64,000 nt of DNA from Lethocerus indicus (taxonomy: Eukaryota > Arthropoda > Insecta > Hemiptera > Belostomatidae), in the NCBI GenBank assembly GCA_019843655.1, contig JACDQD010000005.1, positions 29,770,954 through 29,834,953 of the forward strand, in the 5' to 3' direction. A model generated the notes under the pieces. The model was not told the DNA's origin. It made no database searches and saw only the letters and a list, made by a program, of their open reading frames with translations. Within the stretch, counting starts at the first letter, position 1. Every line of letters begins with the position of its first letter. The position numbers were made by a program, and so were the translations under genes. Shown piece after piece: positions 11,501 through 25,500 of the stretch.

Positions 11501-14500
11501 TGCACTAAGGTTATACCATATGTCTTTTTCTTGATGTCCACCCAAACGGTGGTAGAGGCTGGTCGATTTTTCCGAAATATACGATCAGCGAGGTTTACGA
11601 GGCGCGTTACAAAGGGAAATCCTGTATGGAATTTGAGAAATATACGGCGATGAGGGAGCGTGGTCTGTGGCGGAGAAATTAGAATTTTAATTTGGGCGTG
11701 GAGCGCGGGTCACAGGAATGCCAAGTGGTGGCCGGAGGGTACTCCAGTCTCCTTCTCCTGGACCCTCAAAAATGTTCACATATTGCACATTCTACCTCCT
11801 CAATTACTTTCAGATTGCCATCGCCCACCTCCAACCCTCCCATCTCTACCGATATATTAAAACTTGTATTAGTGCAGTTAATAACCGGGGGAGATTTAAT
11901 TTCGGGTTTCATCCCCCGGGGGGGGGTAAAAGTTTTATATTTCTGGAATAATATTGGCGACGAAAAACCCCATTAATTTTTAAATTATTCCCGTCCACCG
12001 CCTAAAATTGATCCGTTTCCGTTTTTATATCGCGGCTAGAGAAGAATAGTATTCCGAGTTTATAAACCAACTTTTGAAACCGAATAGACATAAAAGATAA
12101 GACAGTTGACACAGAAACTGAGGGGGAATCGAATGAAACTTCAAAACAGAAAGTTAATTCCGAAAATAAGATAAAGAAACTTTCGGCTGACTACATCCAA
12201 GAATTATATTTAAATATGAAATAGAAAAAATATGACTGAATATAGGTTACGGGAAATAGAAAGAGTCTATTCTCATTGTGTTGTAACAGCTTCCAGAATA
12301 ATATGGGTATGGTAAGGAACGGTTTTATTGAACCTATAGAATAGAAATTCTGGTATTATGAAAAAGATTCTAAACCGCGTTTTCCCAGAAAATAGTAATA
12401 ACGTTACAAGGGAAAATGGCTTATCCGTCTGATATGAAAAATACCAACATCAATGGTTCGCCAATTTAACGTTACCTGATACCTTCATGAAAGATACCGT
12501 CGGGTCTATGCAAGCAGAGTAATGCACAACTTACAAAATAGGATTAAAATATAAGAATAATAAAATTGAATAGAATGTAAGTACGAATTAACCAATATCG
12601 TCAATTATATTTAATTGTTCTGATATGCTGTATAAAGTATGAACATTGTCACACACATTTTCTCTGTTTAATTAATTCAATTCAAATGTTATTTTGCAAT
12701 GTAATTATCGTCCAGTTGTGCGATACTAGTTTAAAAATAATATCGAGAATCACATACACACATTTTTAATGGTACTAGGACCAACAGTATTTTTTAAATT
12801 TTTCTTAGCAATACTCCACAACAAATTTATGCTTGACGAGACAGCTGAGATTAATTTTCAGTCGGATTTTTGTGATGATAATAATTTTCGCAAATAATTA
12901 CAGATTAATCGAATAAATCGATCGTTTTCAAATGCAAATATACACGACGCGCTGACTCAAACAAAATGGAATTATTTCTGTTTTTTTCCCGCCTTCTCCT
13001 TGTCATCTACCTTCTGCTCGTCCTCATTCTAATGGTATTTTCTGGCAATGTCGTCGTTTCTTTTAATGTGGAATTGAAATTGAAAAGCAATATGTGGAGA
13101 AAATTGGTGGTGGGGTGGGGTTTGTTGCGGGACGGTTGTGTGGCACTTTAAAACGAGCAATTTCCTACAAATGTTTGCCCCAAAGAAGAAAGGTACATAT
13201 CGGCGGAATTCGCCCGTTCCAGAAACACCGGCTTTTCCGAGCTCTCTATTTTCGACCCCGACCGGGAAATGGAGGCAGGGGAAAATAATTGGCGGACGAT
13301 CCGCCAAATGACTTGTGTGGGTGACTGCAAAAAAATCACTCCATTATTGAGGGATTATACCTCCGCTCTCAAGGGCAGCATCTAGTCATTAGAACAGATA
13401 ATAGGAATTATATTACGGGGGATTCACGATGAAACGAGTAAGATGGTGGCATGTGAGGCAAACTTGACAGTGGGTCGTGAAACAGAATCCGGTCATTATT
13501 ACCGGATTAGCCCTACACTTTCAGAACATGTCGCTCATGTCTCTTCGCGATAATATTAATATCTAAGACGTAAAGACGTTTATTAGAACGTTAGTTTAAT
13601 TGTAAAAATCTTTTTAGTCAAGTATTCCGGATAAGGTGCGTCCGCGCCCATCTCACAAATTTTATTAAAAAATAAATACTCTGTTACAGAATCCAACATA
13701 CTAGCAAATTTACGGGCGCTGTGACAAAGAAGTATGAGTCCTTTGCCTCGAAGTTATTAGCCGATTGAAAGTAAATAAGAAGTGAAAAAGACTGCGGGGG
13801 TCGCTTCTAACAACGGCGTTCTTTCTCGCGAGATAAAAAGTCCGCCTTTCCAAAACAACTTCTATACGAAGTGTCCACAACAATTGTTATTCCTTTCTCT
13901 CCCCCTTCCGGCGAATCCGAAATAAAACGGTCCGACGTAAATACCTTTAGGGTCCGCTCTTGGGGCAATCATCGCTGCAATAAAACGCGCTTTTTTATAG
14001 TGGCCCGGTTTCTAATAAAAAAAAGGTTTAAAGAAACAGATTCGCGCCGGCTTAATACTCCCCACCGTGTCAATATTGCCGGCTCGATATAGGAACTGAA
14101 TCAAAATCAACAGAATATTTATTACAGTTCTTAATGCAAATGTTAAAAGTAGCTCGATTTTACAACCGTGAATCGGATCGGTACAGTGTCTAAGGAATAT
14201 TTCCACCGTAATTTTATCCAACGATAATAAATTAAAACATTGGGACAAGAGGTATTCTGAATAAATATTATCTGATCAATCATTCCCATTTTCCCAGAAA
14301 AAAATAATCGTGATATTATTTCAGAAAGTGTTGCAGTTAGTGACGTAGTTATTTTTCGAGAAAATAATGAGACACGATTTATATTTTTCGTTTCAATACT
14401 TGAAACTAGCAACAAATAAAAATCGTTCTTTATGTTTGTCTTTAGCGTTTAGAAACGGAAATAGCGCTGAGCTGTAGCGGCAGATGTGACAGAGTGGGAA

Positions 14501-15500
14501 CGGCCGATTCTGGGGTAGGCGGCAAGTCCCGACCGAGGACAGGTTTACCAAATTGTTTGCCCCCCGAATTAGACCCAACAAATCCAGTTAATAGTTGATC
14601 GACTGGAGTATGGATTGGCGGTGAGGTAGGAACAATGACGGGTGGGGCGGTAAAGGCGGTAATGCCGGCCGGGCGGAACTGTAGCCCGGGCGCCCGGCCT
14701 GCATTAGGACCCTCAAAGCTGGCAGATCAAGTGACCGGGCCTCCCTTAATTGAATTCGAACTGGCCCCAAACGGATTCGAGTCCGCTCAACGCGCATTAA
14801 TCTACCCAATGATTGGCCGCTAATCGATCACATATAATTCCCAGCTTCCTGACCGGTTATTAAGCCGTTGACTTATCTTAATTACCGAAAAATCGGCGCC
14901 ATTAAGCCCAAACCTAATTCCTAACACCTCGGAAGATAGAAATGGTCAATTCTGAATGATTTTGTAAGATTAAGAAGACAGAATTGTTTGTCTCGACAGT
15001 TTTATGATCTATAGAAAAATATTTTTACATTAAGCTCTATCGAAACCATATTTAACCACCTTTATTTTTAGTTTAGAATCGATCTCGCACCGCTGTATCA
15101 TTAGTGTGTTAAGAGGAGATAAAAAACAGACGTAAATATAAAATATAAAATAAAATAATAAAGGTAAATATAAAAACCTAGTACAACCTAATTGTTACAA
15201 TAATATTTCTGTAGGATTGTGATTTGTAAAGGGTCCTTTAGCCTTTCCGTCTATTCTTGAAACGTCTTTTTTTACGTTGTAAGGTTATTTCACCTGCGGT
15301 GGAGTAGATGTGATCCTTTCTAATGGGTGCAGTGAATCCAGACTGCCCTATTTTAATTGACGACCATACCACACAAGAGTCATTTGTGTTTCATACGTCG
15401 TAAACATTCTGTGGCAATAACTGTTAGGGTGTAATAAAGTTCGCGCTAATAATGGCTTAATAGATAAATACGGCACGTAGAAAATATCTTTGGCATATTA

Positions 15501-18500
15501 GTTTATTTAAAATATTGGATTACATATACCGCAAATATTGTTGAAACGTTTGTAGTAATAGAGACGCCTTAGGACTGGAAAGCGCCCTAGAGGGTCCGTG
15601 CAGTGACCCATATCGGAAAACAGAGGGTGTTTGTGAGGAAACCTATTGGCTTGCTAGACTGTAGGGTCGGCTTCTTTGTCTGTTCCTTTCTGGGCTTTTT
15701 CCTATCCCCGAAGGTGGGAGGGCCGCCGGCCCGTGAAACTACGTCCGCCCCAGCCCTCTGTTTGCAGATCGCCCCACGGTGTCTCAATTCGGCCCCGGGC
15801 CCAGCAACGCTCCCCTCCTTACCCTTACCCTTACCCTTACCCTTCCCACCTATGCTCGATAAAACCTTTTGCCGATACAACGGGCACCGGCTATACGCAA
15901 TGCGACACCTTCATTCAACTAAATAAGAATCAAATAAGTAATAAAATAACTCGGAACAATCATTTTGTCAATAGAAGTCCACATTAACCAAAATACGAAC
16001 ATCCGAATTATGTGGCATGTTATACCGGGAAAATATTTTCAATTCCCTTCTTCCGATTTGAATGAAAAAATACGACCCAACATAATTTCTCACCAGCTTT
16101 TTATTAATTCTAGTAGTAATATTTTTACGCGAATGCATATCTTTGAATATTTACTCTGGAATTTATTTCATGTGGTACAAAAACAGGAAAGCTGAAATAT
16201 AAATCCTCCTTTGTTTGAAAATTATGCGTATTACACTTAGAAGCATCAACATGTTATTTGACATTTGACAGTAATGAAATGCCTTTTTTTACAAAAGCGT
16301 AATATTTTCATTCATATTCATTTTATATTTTATTTTATAATTGAAATTTAAAATTTTACTCAGCTTTAGAAATATAACACTGACTCGGTGTTTCGAATTT
16401 AATATCTCACAAAAAAACATCGGGGTATCCTCCGAAAATGAATAAAGTGAGGTTGTCGTAATTAGTAATTATTATTCTCATAGTTCGTTACTTTTGTTTC
16501 TCATTATTAGTGCAGGCTTTACCATTTTAGAGTCATATCATTTATATACGTACATATTGGGTCTTACTTTTATTTGCTGTACGTTGATTATGATTGAGTA
16601 ATCTAGCCTAATGAAAACGCATGAACATAATTTACAATCACTCTAGTCACTCGTACAATTAGTCAAATGATTTTTTACTCTTTGTACTGCAGTTTGCACT
16701 ATACATTGTAGCCATGGGACTTAACAGAGCCTTAAACCGCTTTTCACCTCCTCGTCGATTAATGCATCCGTAATTAATGGCCAATCAGAGACTGAAACAC
16801 ACACAACCGATTACTCTGCTAAATTAACTAATCCCGATTAGTCGATACCAGCCTCCCACGAGTTAAACCCAGATAGCAAGCCTACCTACAAACATCTTAA
16901 CTTAATCTTAAATCCTTAATTCGTTTTATCACTTCCGTTAATTTCTATTTGTTTTTGCGAGCTGTAATTTTTCACTTCAGTTTCAGTAAATTTAAACAGT
17001 GAGAATAATGAAAATCAAGCTTATTCATTTTAGTGCCGTGTTCCTAACTCCGCTCGGATGCCCGATATGGTTTTCGATTTAATATTCTATTCGGACTCTG
17101 TTAATAAACTGCGGGAAACTAAGTGATAATTAATGGTGCACGTAGAACTGGACAAACTAGTCGGTTAATTTCTCATGTTGACATTATTACCCGGAGAACG
17201 TAGAGCGGAGGCTGTACGAGGTTTTCCTACGTAGTTTCATTTTTTTTTTATGGAAACGACTAGGTTCGCATATTTGTTAGTCTCCGAAATATTCGCGTTT
17301 CGCATGACGGGCCTCGAAAACGGAATATGGAAACATATTTCGGGCGGGGCGTTGTGGACGCGCCCGCGGGCCGGCCGTTGGTTATTCAGATGTTAATAAT
17401 TTCGGGGGGGGGGGGACCATTGTGGGGCCGCGATGAATGGCCTACGTCCCGGCGGCCCGATCCGGGTTTCCTTATTCGGGGCATTGTGCCCCCCGCACCG
17501 GGGGTGGCCCTTTGTGGACGCCATTCCTTCATGCCGATCAACCACCGGCGGACGACGCTTCCTCCACTCGGGTTGCTTTTAGTGGCCGCAATCGTTCGGC
17601 CTACACCCACCGTCGGTACGTGGTACGTAGAGATTTATTTCTGAACTTCCAAGGGAGTAGTTAACATGTTGCTGTCGACAATGTGAATTTCGTAACAAGA
17701 TTGTGATTATTAAAATCATCTTTCATTAACGAATAAAAGTGAGTATTTTATTTGACGCATCTAGGTGACTTTATAATCATACTGAATTCAACAAACATCG
17801 GCTTGTTCGGTAATATTTTTGTGATCTCTTATTTTCGTTCGTAGTCCCATCCGACCTTTCATAACCCGAGACCGGCCGGGACCCCGGCCCCGTTTCCGCA
17901 CCCCAAATCCGTCTCGGATACTCCATTCGGGTTGAAAATATTTAGAAAAATAGGGAGGGCTGGACCGCCCCCCCCCCGTCTCGGGGCTTAATTAAAACTT
18001 TTCGAACGGAAACAAGTCCGGGGTGGGGCTGCCCGAGGAAACGAGACATCTGTTTCAATAAATTAGAGCCGACAGTTTAGCCGAGCACCACCACCACCAC
18101 CAGCACTAGCCTAACTTGGACCAGAATAAATAATAACCCGGCCCTTCACACGGGGCCCTTTTCGCATACAGATTAGATAGATACAGTTCGGTGGAGATCG
18201 ATTGGCTAAGAGTATGAACTTTAATTGGCCGCGTATTTAATTAGGCAAATATTACCGCCGATTTTTAGTCGAGTAAAGCGGTCGCGGTGAATTATTTCTG
18301 AGTCTATAATATATATTTTCTTGCATTATTTGTGTTGAATGGTAATCATCCGAACCGCAGTCCGTCTCTGCGTGCATGCTTGTTCCCAAACTAAGGTAGT
18401 TTGGCCTCGTAGTTAGGCTACTCATCATTATCATCAGTATGCCCACACGTGCGAAGTGCTGGTTCTTTACACTTCTACCGCCGTTTAGAATGCTCATATA

Positions 18501-21500
18501 TCTGCCTACTCTCTGCATATTACTGTTTGTTAGGAAATTGTTTCATTCAACCAATAAGAAAAGAGTAATAATAATGGGTTGGCAATTACAAACCCAAATA
18601 ATAGTGAATGTACGTGCTCCAACCTCAACAACACGATTCATTCCCTAAACATTGATACATTAATAACTTTACACTTAATTGGAACGCTTCATTGGTGGAT
18701 CCTTCCATCCACAAAAGAATCAGTGTATACTAAACTAAATACTATATAAAATGTTTATAAAATAATTTTATTACTAATTTTTATTATTATTGTAGTAATA
18801 TAAATGGTTCGAGTTCCAAACTGAATTTTCTTGGATTTATATTAACCTAAACTCCATCTTTTATTGTTTATTTATACCTGTTGAACTTTCGGCATCATTG
18901 TTCATTGCCCGAAAGGATTAAATCTTTAAACGGACCACAGCTAATCAATATGCATATGCACTGGTTCATCGGCCGGTGGGGGTGGAAAGTGTGGCTATAA
19001 CAAATTGTTTCCCATATAAAGCACGTGACGCTTCGTATGAGTAATGTCCAACCTTTTGCGGCGCTTTCGGGGTGGGGTGGGGTGGAATCTGGGGGGAGAA
19101 AATTTTCCGATAAATTTGATGCCCAAATTGCAGGGACCGAATTATGTTAAGGCGGAGGGCTGGAAAAAATTTTCCATACATCATACCGACCTGTTTCGTG
19201 TGACACGCATAAACCTGAGCTGCGTTCTAAAATAACTAACTGTCTGATATTACTTTGATTATAAATTATACACAATATTATATCAATGATACTCGCAAAT
19301 AAGTGGTATAAAATTATACTCGAAGGGAGCGCTCTTAGATACAAGTAACGCTTATATTTTACCCATTATGATCGGTAAATTTAGAACATAATATGACAGA
19401 TCCGGTAAAACTGTTGAGCTACTGTCAAAAAAGTACAACCGTAAAGGATTCCCTTTCCATTGCTGTCTCACAGTATATCGGCGTAACAATATACACCTCC
19501 GTCTCAATTAAACCTGTGCCACTCTGAAATCCATTCCGGGACGACAAATGAAAGGTCATTGTGCGAAAAAAATGAAGCGTGCCGCCCGGATATTTAAATT
19601 CTGTCGACCCGAAGGGTGCGGAATTACATTTGAAAACCTCGGTGAGAAGAAAAAAACCGGAGACTTCAGAGGAAGGAAAAAATATTAGCGGGCCCGTAGC
19701 GGGACCCTCCTAAAATTAAAAAGATAAAAAGCCGGGTGACAAAAGGACGAAATTAAAAATTTTTCCAAACCCACACACAGAGGCCGAGCGGGTCATACGC
19801 TCCCTTTTGTACCGCGCTAATGCGCAAAAGATGAACGAAAATGTGGTAAAGGCCCCCCCCGGGGCGCACTAGCTGGACTTCCCAGAAACGACCCCTCATG
19901 TCCGACACGTGCAACATCAATTACCTCACAGAAATTTACAGTAATTAAACCAGCTAAACAACTAATATGACTGTAAATTATCTTTAAATGTGGGAAATGT
20001 TATTTGACTATGTAGTATTATTCGTACGAGTCAAAACCACGTATGCCAGGGCGAAATATTGAATAATCCGAATTATTCAGTAACTCGGGCTACAATGTTC
20101 CCAATTTCCCTTGAATTAGTAATTTGTGGAACCGGATGTACTGAGAGCATTTCATAAACTCCACCACAAGCAATGATTGAATACTGAAAATTACTAGAAC
20201 AATAACTCTGTACGTTCAAAATTATTGTAAAGGACCAGAAACAATGGCATGCATCGTAAGCGATTATCTTTGTCTGTAAATATTATATATTCTAGAAATA
20301 AGTTTTGGTATTATTCTCTAGCAATGGTGTTATTCTCACCAACACTATACTATTGTTGAAAGTATAAACGAGTGGAAATTATAATTAATAATACTGCACC
20401 CCTTATCTTAAGAATTCTGCCCAGATATCACTTATGATGGCGGTGCTTCGTGTAATAAAAAAGGTGTAATCGATACGCGTTGTATGGTCTTGGAAGGCCG
20501 ACTGTTCAAAGGCCGGATACTAAATTTCTCGGTTAATTGTCTATGTACTAAGAAATTTCCCCGACGCACCCCTCTAATGTGCGGAGCGTGTTAAATTACA
20601 TTAACAAAGTCTGGCGACAGAAGAAAGGCCGCGGCAAAGGAGCAGCCGCGCTGGAGCATATATTGGTTCTGAAGTGGTAATTGCATTGTTTATTCTTGAT
20701 CTAATTTCTAAAGGAGTTGGTCAATATTAAATTATCATCGGTGGCATAAATATTGGGGGACATAAACAAGGCGGAAAGTTGGAAGTTTGTGGATCTTACA
20801 GTCCTGCCAATGAAATAAAGTCCAACTTCTCGAGTTTGTTAATATAAACTGCATATAAAGTTAGTTCTAGAGTGTGGCTATCAACTTGCCAATGTCCCAT
20901 TCCTATTGGATCCTATTAGCCCCAAATACGACTTCCAAATTAGGGAAATGCAAAGTGAGAGAAATCGTTAACGCAGTGTATCAACTTCTACTATAAATGA
21001 ACTTCGTTGAAAGCTAGAACTAATACAATTAAGGAGTTACAATTACTGTCACAAATTCGTACAAAATGCCTTATTTGAGTATTAAAAAACAAATCACGTC
21101 AACAGAGGTTATTGAATGAAGTTAAAAGAGAACTGTTGTTTTCTGATTCTTGATTCATATTAATTGACGTTAGTTGGCCTGCAGGAAAAAACTAAACCCC
21201 GAAATTAAATGAAAATTATCATGGAAGGAAAGTTGTTATAATTCTACTCGCCCAAACAATATTATTTAGTGCATATACCTCAGGACCTCGACTGGATATA
21301 TCTCCAGAAGATATATCCGCAGGTTTCTGCGAAGAATAATCATTAATGTTGTGTTTAAATATATAGATCGAAATTAATTTTTTAAACAACCTTTGGGCAC
21401 ATTTTACGAATAACTGAAAATCACTCGTGTATTGGGAAAATATGGTTCCCTTCCCAACAGTAATATGTTCTTATGAATGATATCATAACTTAAATATGTC

Positions 21501-24500
21501 TACCAGAGTGCCACGTATTAAATAAAATTTCATGTGCTATAAAACACGTTAATTAAATAGAAAACCATTTTAGAATTGTAAAAACTTCATTTCCAGATTT
21601 CTTCTGTTAAATTCGGAGATATAGGATTCAAGGAGCCGGTGCTAGAGGGGGGATTCTATCTAGTAATAGTGTAACTTTTAATAAATTAAATGAACGAATT
21701 AAAGTTGCGAGGAGTAGATCTTTAAAAGAATTTATTAGAGTAAGCACTTACTATGAGAACTAAGTCTGATATAAGAAGGGGGGATTGGAATAAGCTTACA
21801 TCCGCATTTTCTGTTCAAGTTGGCTAAGTTACCGAACTAACCTCATCTGTAAAAGTCTTAATCAGTAAATTTTTTTTGTGTTGGTTCTTATTATAAGAAT
21901 CGATCCAGAAATGAATTACTCGGATGGAAAAACACAGCACAATGGAAAGTGCAATGGATGGAAAAACAGAAGCAAAAAAATTGTCAGCCGTTTTCACCGT
22001 TCTTATCTTGAAGTCGAAGAGTCGAGAGACCTTTTGAGATTTCTATATTAATTTCAGTTAATATACTAACGTATCCTGTTAAACTGTAATAAGTTGATTC
22101 GAATGAGTGTCAGCCACGTTATTCCCTGCAAAGGTTCTTCTAAGGGCACTCGGTGCATTTCGTAGGATTGCTACGAAAATAATAATTTATTGAACGAAGC
22201 TATACCGTAGCTACGGTATGGGTAAACAGGGTTGGGCACAATTGTAGGGCCGCGGAATCGTTTTGGGAACAACAAATCGCGGTCACTATTAGCGGCTCGC
22301 CGAAACTCTCCCAAAAACGGGTCCCGTTTCATGGGACTTACGAGCGGTCCTGCCGGCCTCCGGCCACTTTATGCGTCCCGCGCCGCTCTATCTTTTATTA
22401 ATTTTTTTTTCGGTAACTCCCGCCCGACAAATAGGAGGGCTCCCAAATGGGAGGATGCAATTTGATTAAAATTCCATCATTTTTAGCCCGGTTCGGGCCC
22501 CAGCGGCGGCTCTCTAATGCCTCCAGCGGTAATGGTCCCCGGCCGGCGCGGCATCATTTATTGGGGCCCGGGTCTCGTTCTAACTTGATTTAGGCGTTCA
22601 TTTTCATTGGGGGCGCCCCCTCACACTGCTCGTACTCCTCTTTCCGTTTCGTCCGCCCCGCACCAGGACTCCATTGTCACAGAAACAATTGGCCGTCCCT
22701 CTCCGCCAACGACGGGAAGTACCAGTCGTTATTTGAAGATGTTAAATATTGCTGGGCGTACAGTCGACGATGTAATGAAATCCGGCGCGTAAATAAAGTC
22801 TGGGCCCGGTAATTGTAAAACAGATACGGATTAAATTATTACCCGCAGTGAAGTGGGTTCTGACGTTACAGAAAAAAAATACTTTTTCGGAGATCTGAGC
22901 AAGAAAAACACACTTTTAAGGGATCCAATCTGAAGTGGTAAAAAAAAACAAATACACGCAAGTACGTGTGTCTTTATATATGTAGGTATTGTTTAAAGCG
23001 ATGGACTCTTCGAGATATATTTTATCACATCACCGAAAAATCGTTAATGAAAAAAGAAAAACATGACCTGGTGATTTTTTATCACCATAAAATTTTGACT
23101 TTAACAGTGTTACGAAAATTCGGCGTTGACTGTAAAAAAAAGAGCTAGTGTACTTTTTAGTATCAAAGCGCAAATTCCAAACGCGTTCAAAGAGTAGGAT
23201 AAACGATAAAAAAGAGATGTCCTCAAAAGATTCGGTTTACTCAACAAAACCTGAAAGTAAGTTCGTGCTCACAATCTGCCGATAACCTAATTAAATTTCG
23301 AAATTCTGCGACATCACGTACGAATGGACGAAGGCGAGCAGTGGGGCAAAAATGAAGATCAGCCGGGTATGAAGAGTGGGGCCGACATCAAAAGTCTGAA
23401 TCCGACATCAAAGCTTGCCCCGGACCGCCAGGCACTCGGCCGTCCCCGGCCGAGGCAATAGACCCGCTAAAAGAGCCCGTTCAATGAAATTCCCGGAATT
23501 TAATAATAAAATTGTCGAATTCCGGGTCGTGCCTCGCCAAGGCTCAGTTCTCTAGTACAGGTATGGAACCCTCGCCTCCCCCCACGCCCCTTTCCACTAA
23601 TGGCTCTAGCTTTCCCAATCTACCTTTGCAGATAATAATTGTTATATTATTGCCCCCATAACATAATCCTTCACGGGAGCCCTGAACCTGAATATCCTAT
23701 CGATTAATTCTCGGCTTAATAATACAATTAAAGCCGTTTCTACTCATTTTATAAATTTAATGTCTATTTATTATGTCGAAGGTAATGTGTAACAAGGATT
23801 CTTGCGGCATACCGTACAATGCCCAGACATCATAAATGAGGCGGGCTTGTTACATACGTGAGGTCATATCCACAAACAAATGTACTATCCACTCGAGTGA
23901 GAAACTAACGACACGACATTTGAAAAATTGAATAATAATATTTTACCACAAATATAAGCTAAACTTTCGTACCTCGGAATGTAATTTCATGTTGAATCTT
24001 TGAACGATTACGGTTTAAGAATTATTTGAGTCTAGTTGAGAAGTGATTAACGGAGGGGCCGACAGTTCAATCTAGACGGCCGTGAGAACACTAAAATAAC
24101 AAAGTCTGTCCCCTCTGAAAGTGTGACTCAGGGAAGAGTTAGCCGAGACTTTCTGGGAGCTGCTTTCAGAAGGGGGGATGGGGGGTTGGCGGGGAATGAG
24201 GAGACCCTTTCCAGTAATGAAATTTCCCCAGATCGTCTCTATGAGTTGTTGGTTTCTCTCAAAAAGGAAAAAGTTCAAAAAGCTCTCAAAGATTAAACCG
24301 GGAGGTGGATAGGAACTTTAAACTGACCGGACCGGGAAAGGAAGCGATATCGAGTAAAAGTTTTCGCTATAATACATAATACCGCCAGTCGAAGTATGCT
24401 AATTGAAATGATCATTCTGAGTTATGAAAAGGATATGAAAATGAGCGAGCAGAATGCGAAGATTTCGATCTCTTTCAACTTTTCTCCATTCCATAATTAA

Positions 24501-25500
24501 TAAGTTTCCCTCCGATAGCCAGCAACTGGCTACTTTGTAGTATTAATATTTAAGCTATCCCAAAGGAAAACTCCAAATTAATTTCGTACAGTAAGGGAAA
24601 AAATCATAAATCTTCCCTCACGGTCTTTTAGAATAAGTGTTCTGAAGTAGTCCATATTCATTTTAAAAATAAACAATGAATTATTTAATTGAAATCATAA
24701 TACCGGTGTTTCTTTAATCCTTAATTACATAGATGATATATCAATTATGTCCAAACTTAGAGCGTTAGAGGTTTGATATTCTACTTCAGAATTTGTTCCA
24801 ATTGTAACCTTACAATTTTATTAATTTTATATTTATCTCATGCTTACGCCTTATATGTATTGATGTAGCCTTTTCTAGGAAGGCTCTTTTACAACTTTCA
24901 ACGGTGGCTTTTGGACGCACATAAAACCAGCAAATTTGACTACTGAGGTCCAGGCTAATATAACGAATAGCTAAGTAGTATCCCGCCGAGAAATATGCTC
25001 AAATTGTACAGGGGTTGAACAAAAAATTTAATTCATCGCTATAAAACAGAAAAAATATATATATATATAGGGACCGGGTTTGTGGAGCACTCTTATTGGG
25101 ATTGTCGAGGGCTAGTCAATACTTGGGGACTCTCAACTCGGGCCTCTTTCAGCGCCGCTTCTATGTTCACCCTCGTAGACCTCTATTGAGGAAAATATGA
25201 AGTATAAGATCCAATCCGAGCGGCCTCGACCGGCCTCTTTCATCCCTAAGCCCGGGGGCGGCTTACAGGGGCGCTGCCCCCGCACGCAACCCCGACCCGG
25301 CCACAAATGACCAAGATTTTCTTTCTTGGCTTTGAAAATTACGAGAGGACAACTTTACAGGGGACCCCGGAAAAGAGGAAAGTAATATCAGGGAGAAGTA
25401 ATTGAGCGCTTTGCTAGGCCTCCCCCTCCCATTTCCTAGCTGGGGAAACATTCAGTCTTTTGATTAGAGCGCCGAACTTAGCGAGCCTTCTGCGCACACA
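15501..25500. other. Non-coding, GC/AT mosaic
   Basis: No supportable gene. GC-richer patches lie at about 15,590-15,900, 17,300-17,620, 17,850-18,180, 19,560-19,900, 22,240-22,820, 23,330-23,620 and 25,080-25,490. Small features are a run of 12 G at 17,404-17,415, a short CAC run at 18,087-18,102, and a perfect 10-bp hairpin (ggatatatct / agatatatcc, 5-base loop) at 21,294-21,318. Confidence 0.55.
15819..15842. repeat. (TTACCC)4 short tandem repeat
   Basis: Four exact hexamers, followed by a degenerate fifth (ttccc). The complementary strand reads as TAAGGG, not TTAGGG or TTAGG, so it is not a telomere repeat. Confidence 0.9.

Larger units (their letters stand above)
7206..15500. other. Non-coding, GC/AT mosaic
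   Basis: No supportable gene. GC-richer patches lie at about 7,780-7,980, 8,640-9,180, 9,880-10,140, 10,370-11,050, 11,700-11,950, 13,080-13,320 and 14,470-14,900. Open frames in these patches overlap on several frames and strands and show no recognisable protein. Two microsatellites are listed separately. Confidence 0.55.

Noticed and set aside
15819..15842. Telomere-like hexamers
   Set aside because: TTACCC/TAAGGG is not a known telomere unit of arthropods (TTAGG) or vertebrates (TTAGGG), and there are only four copies.
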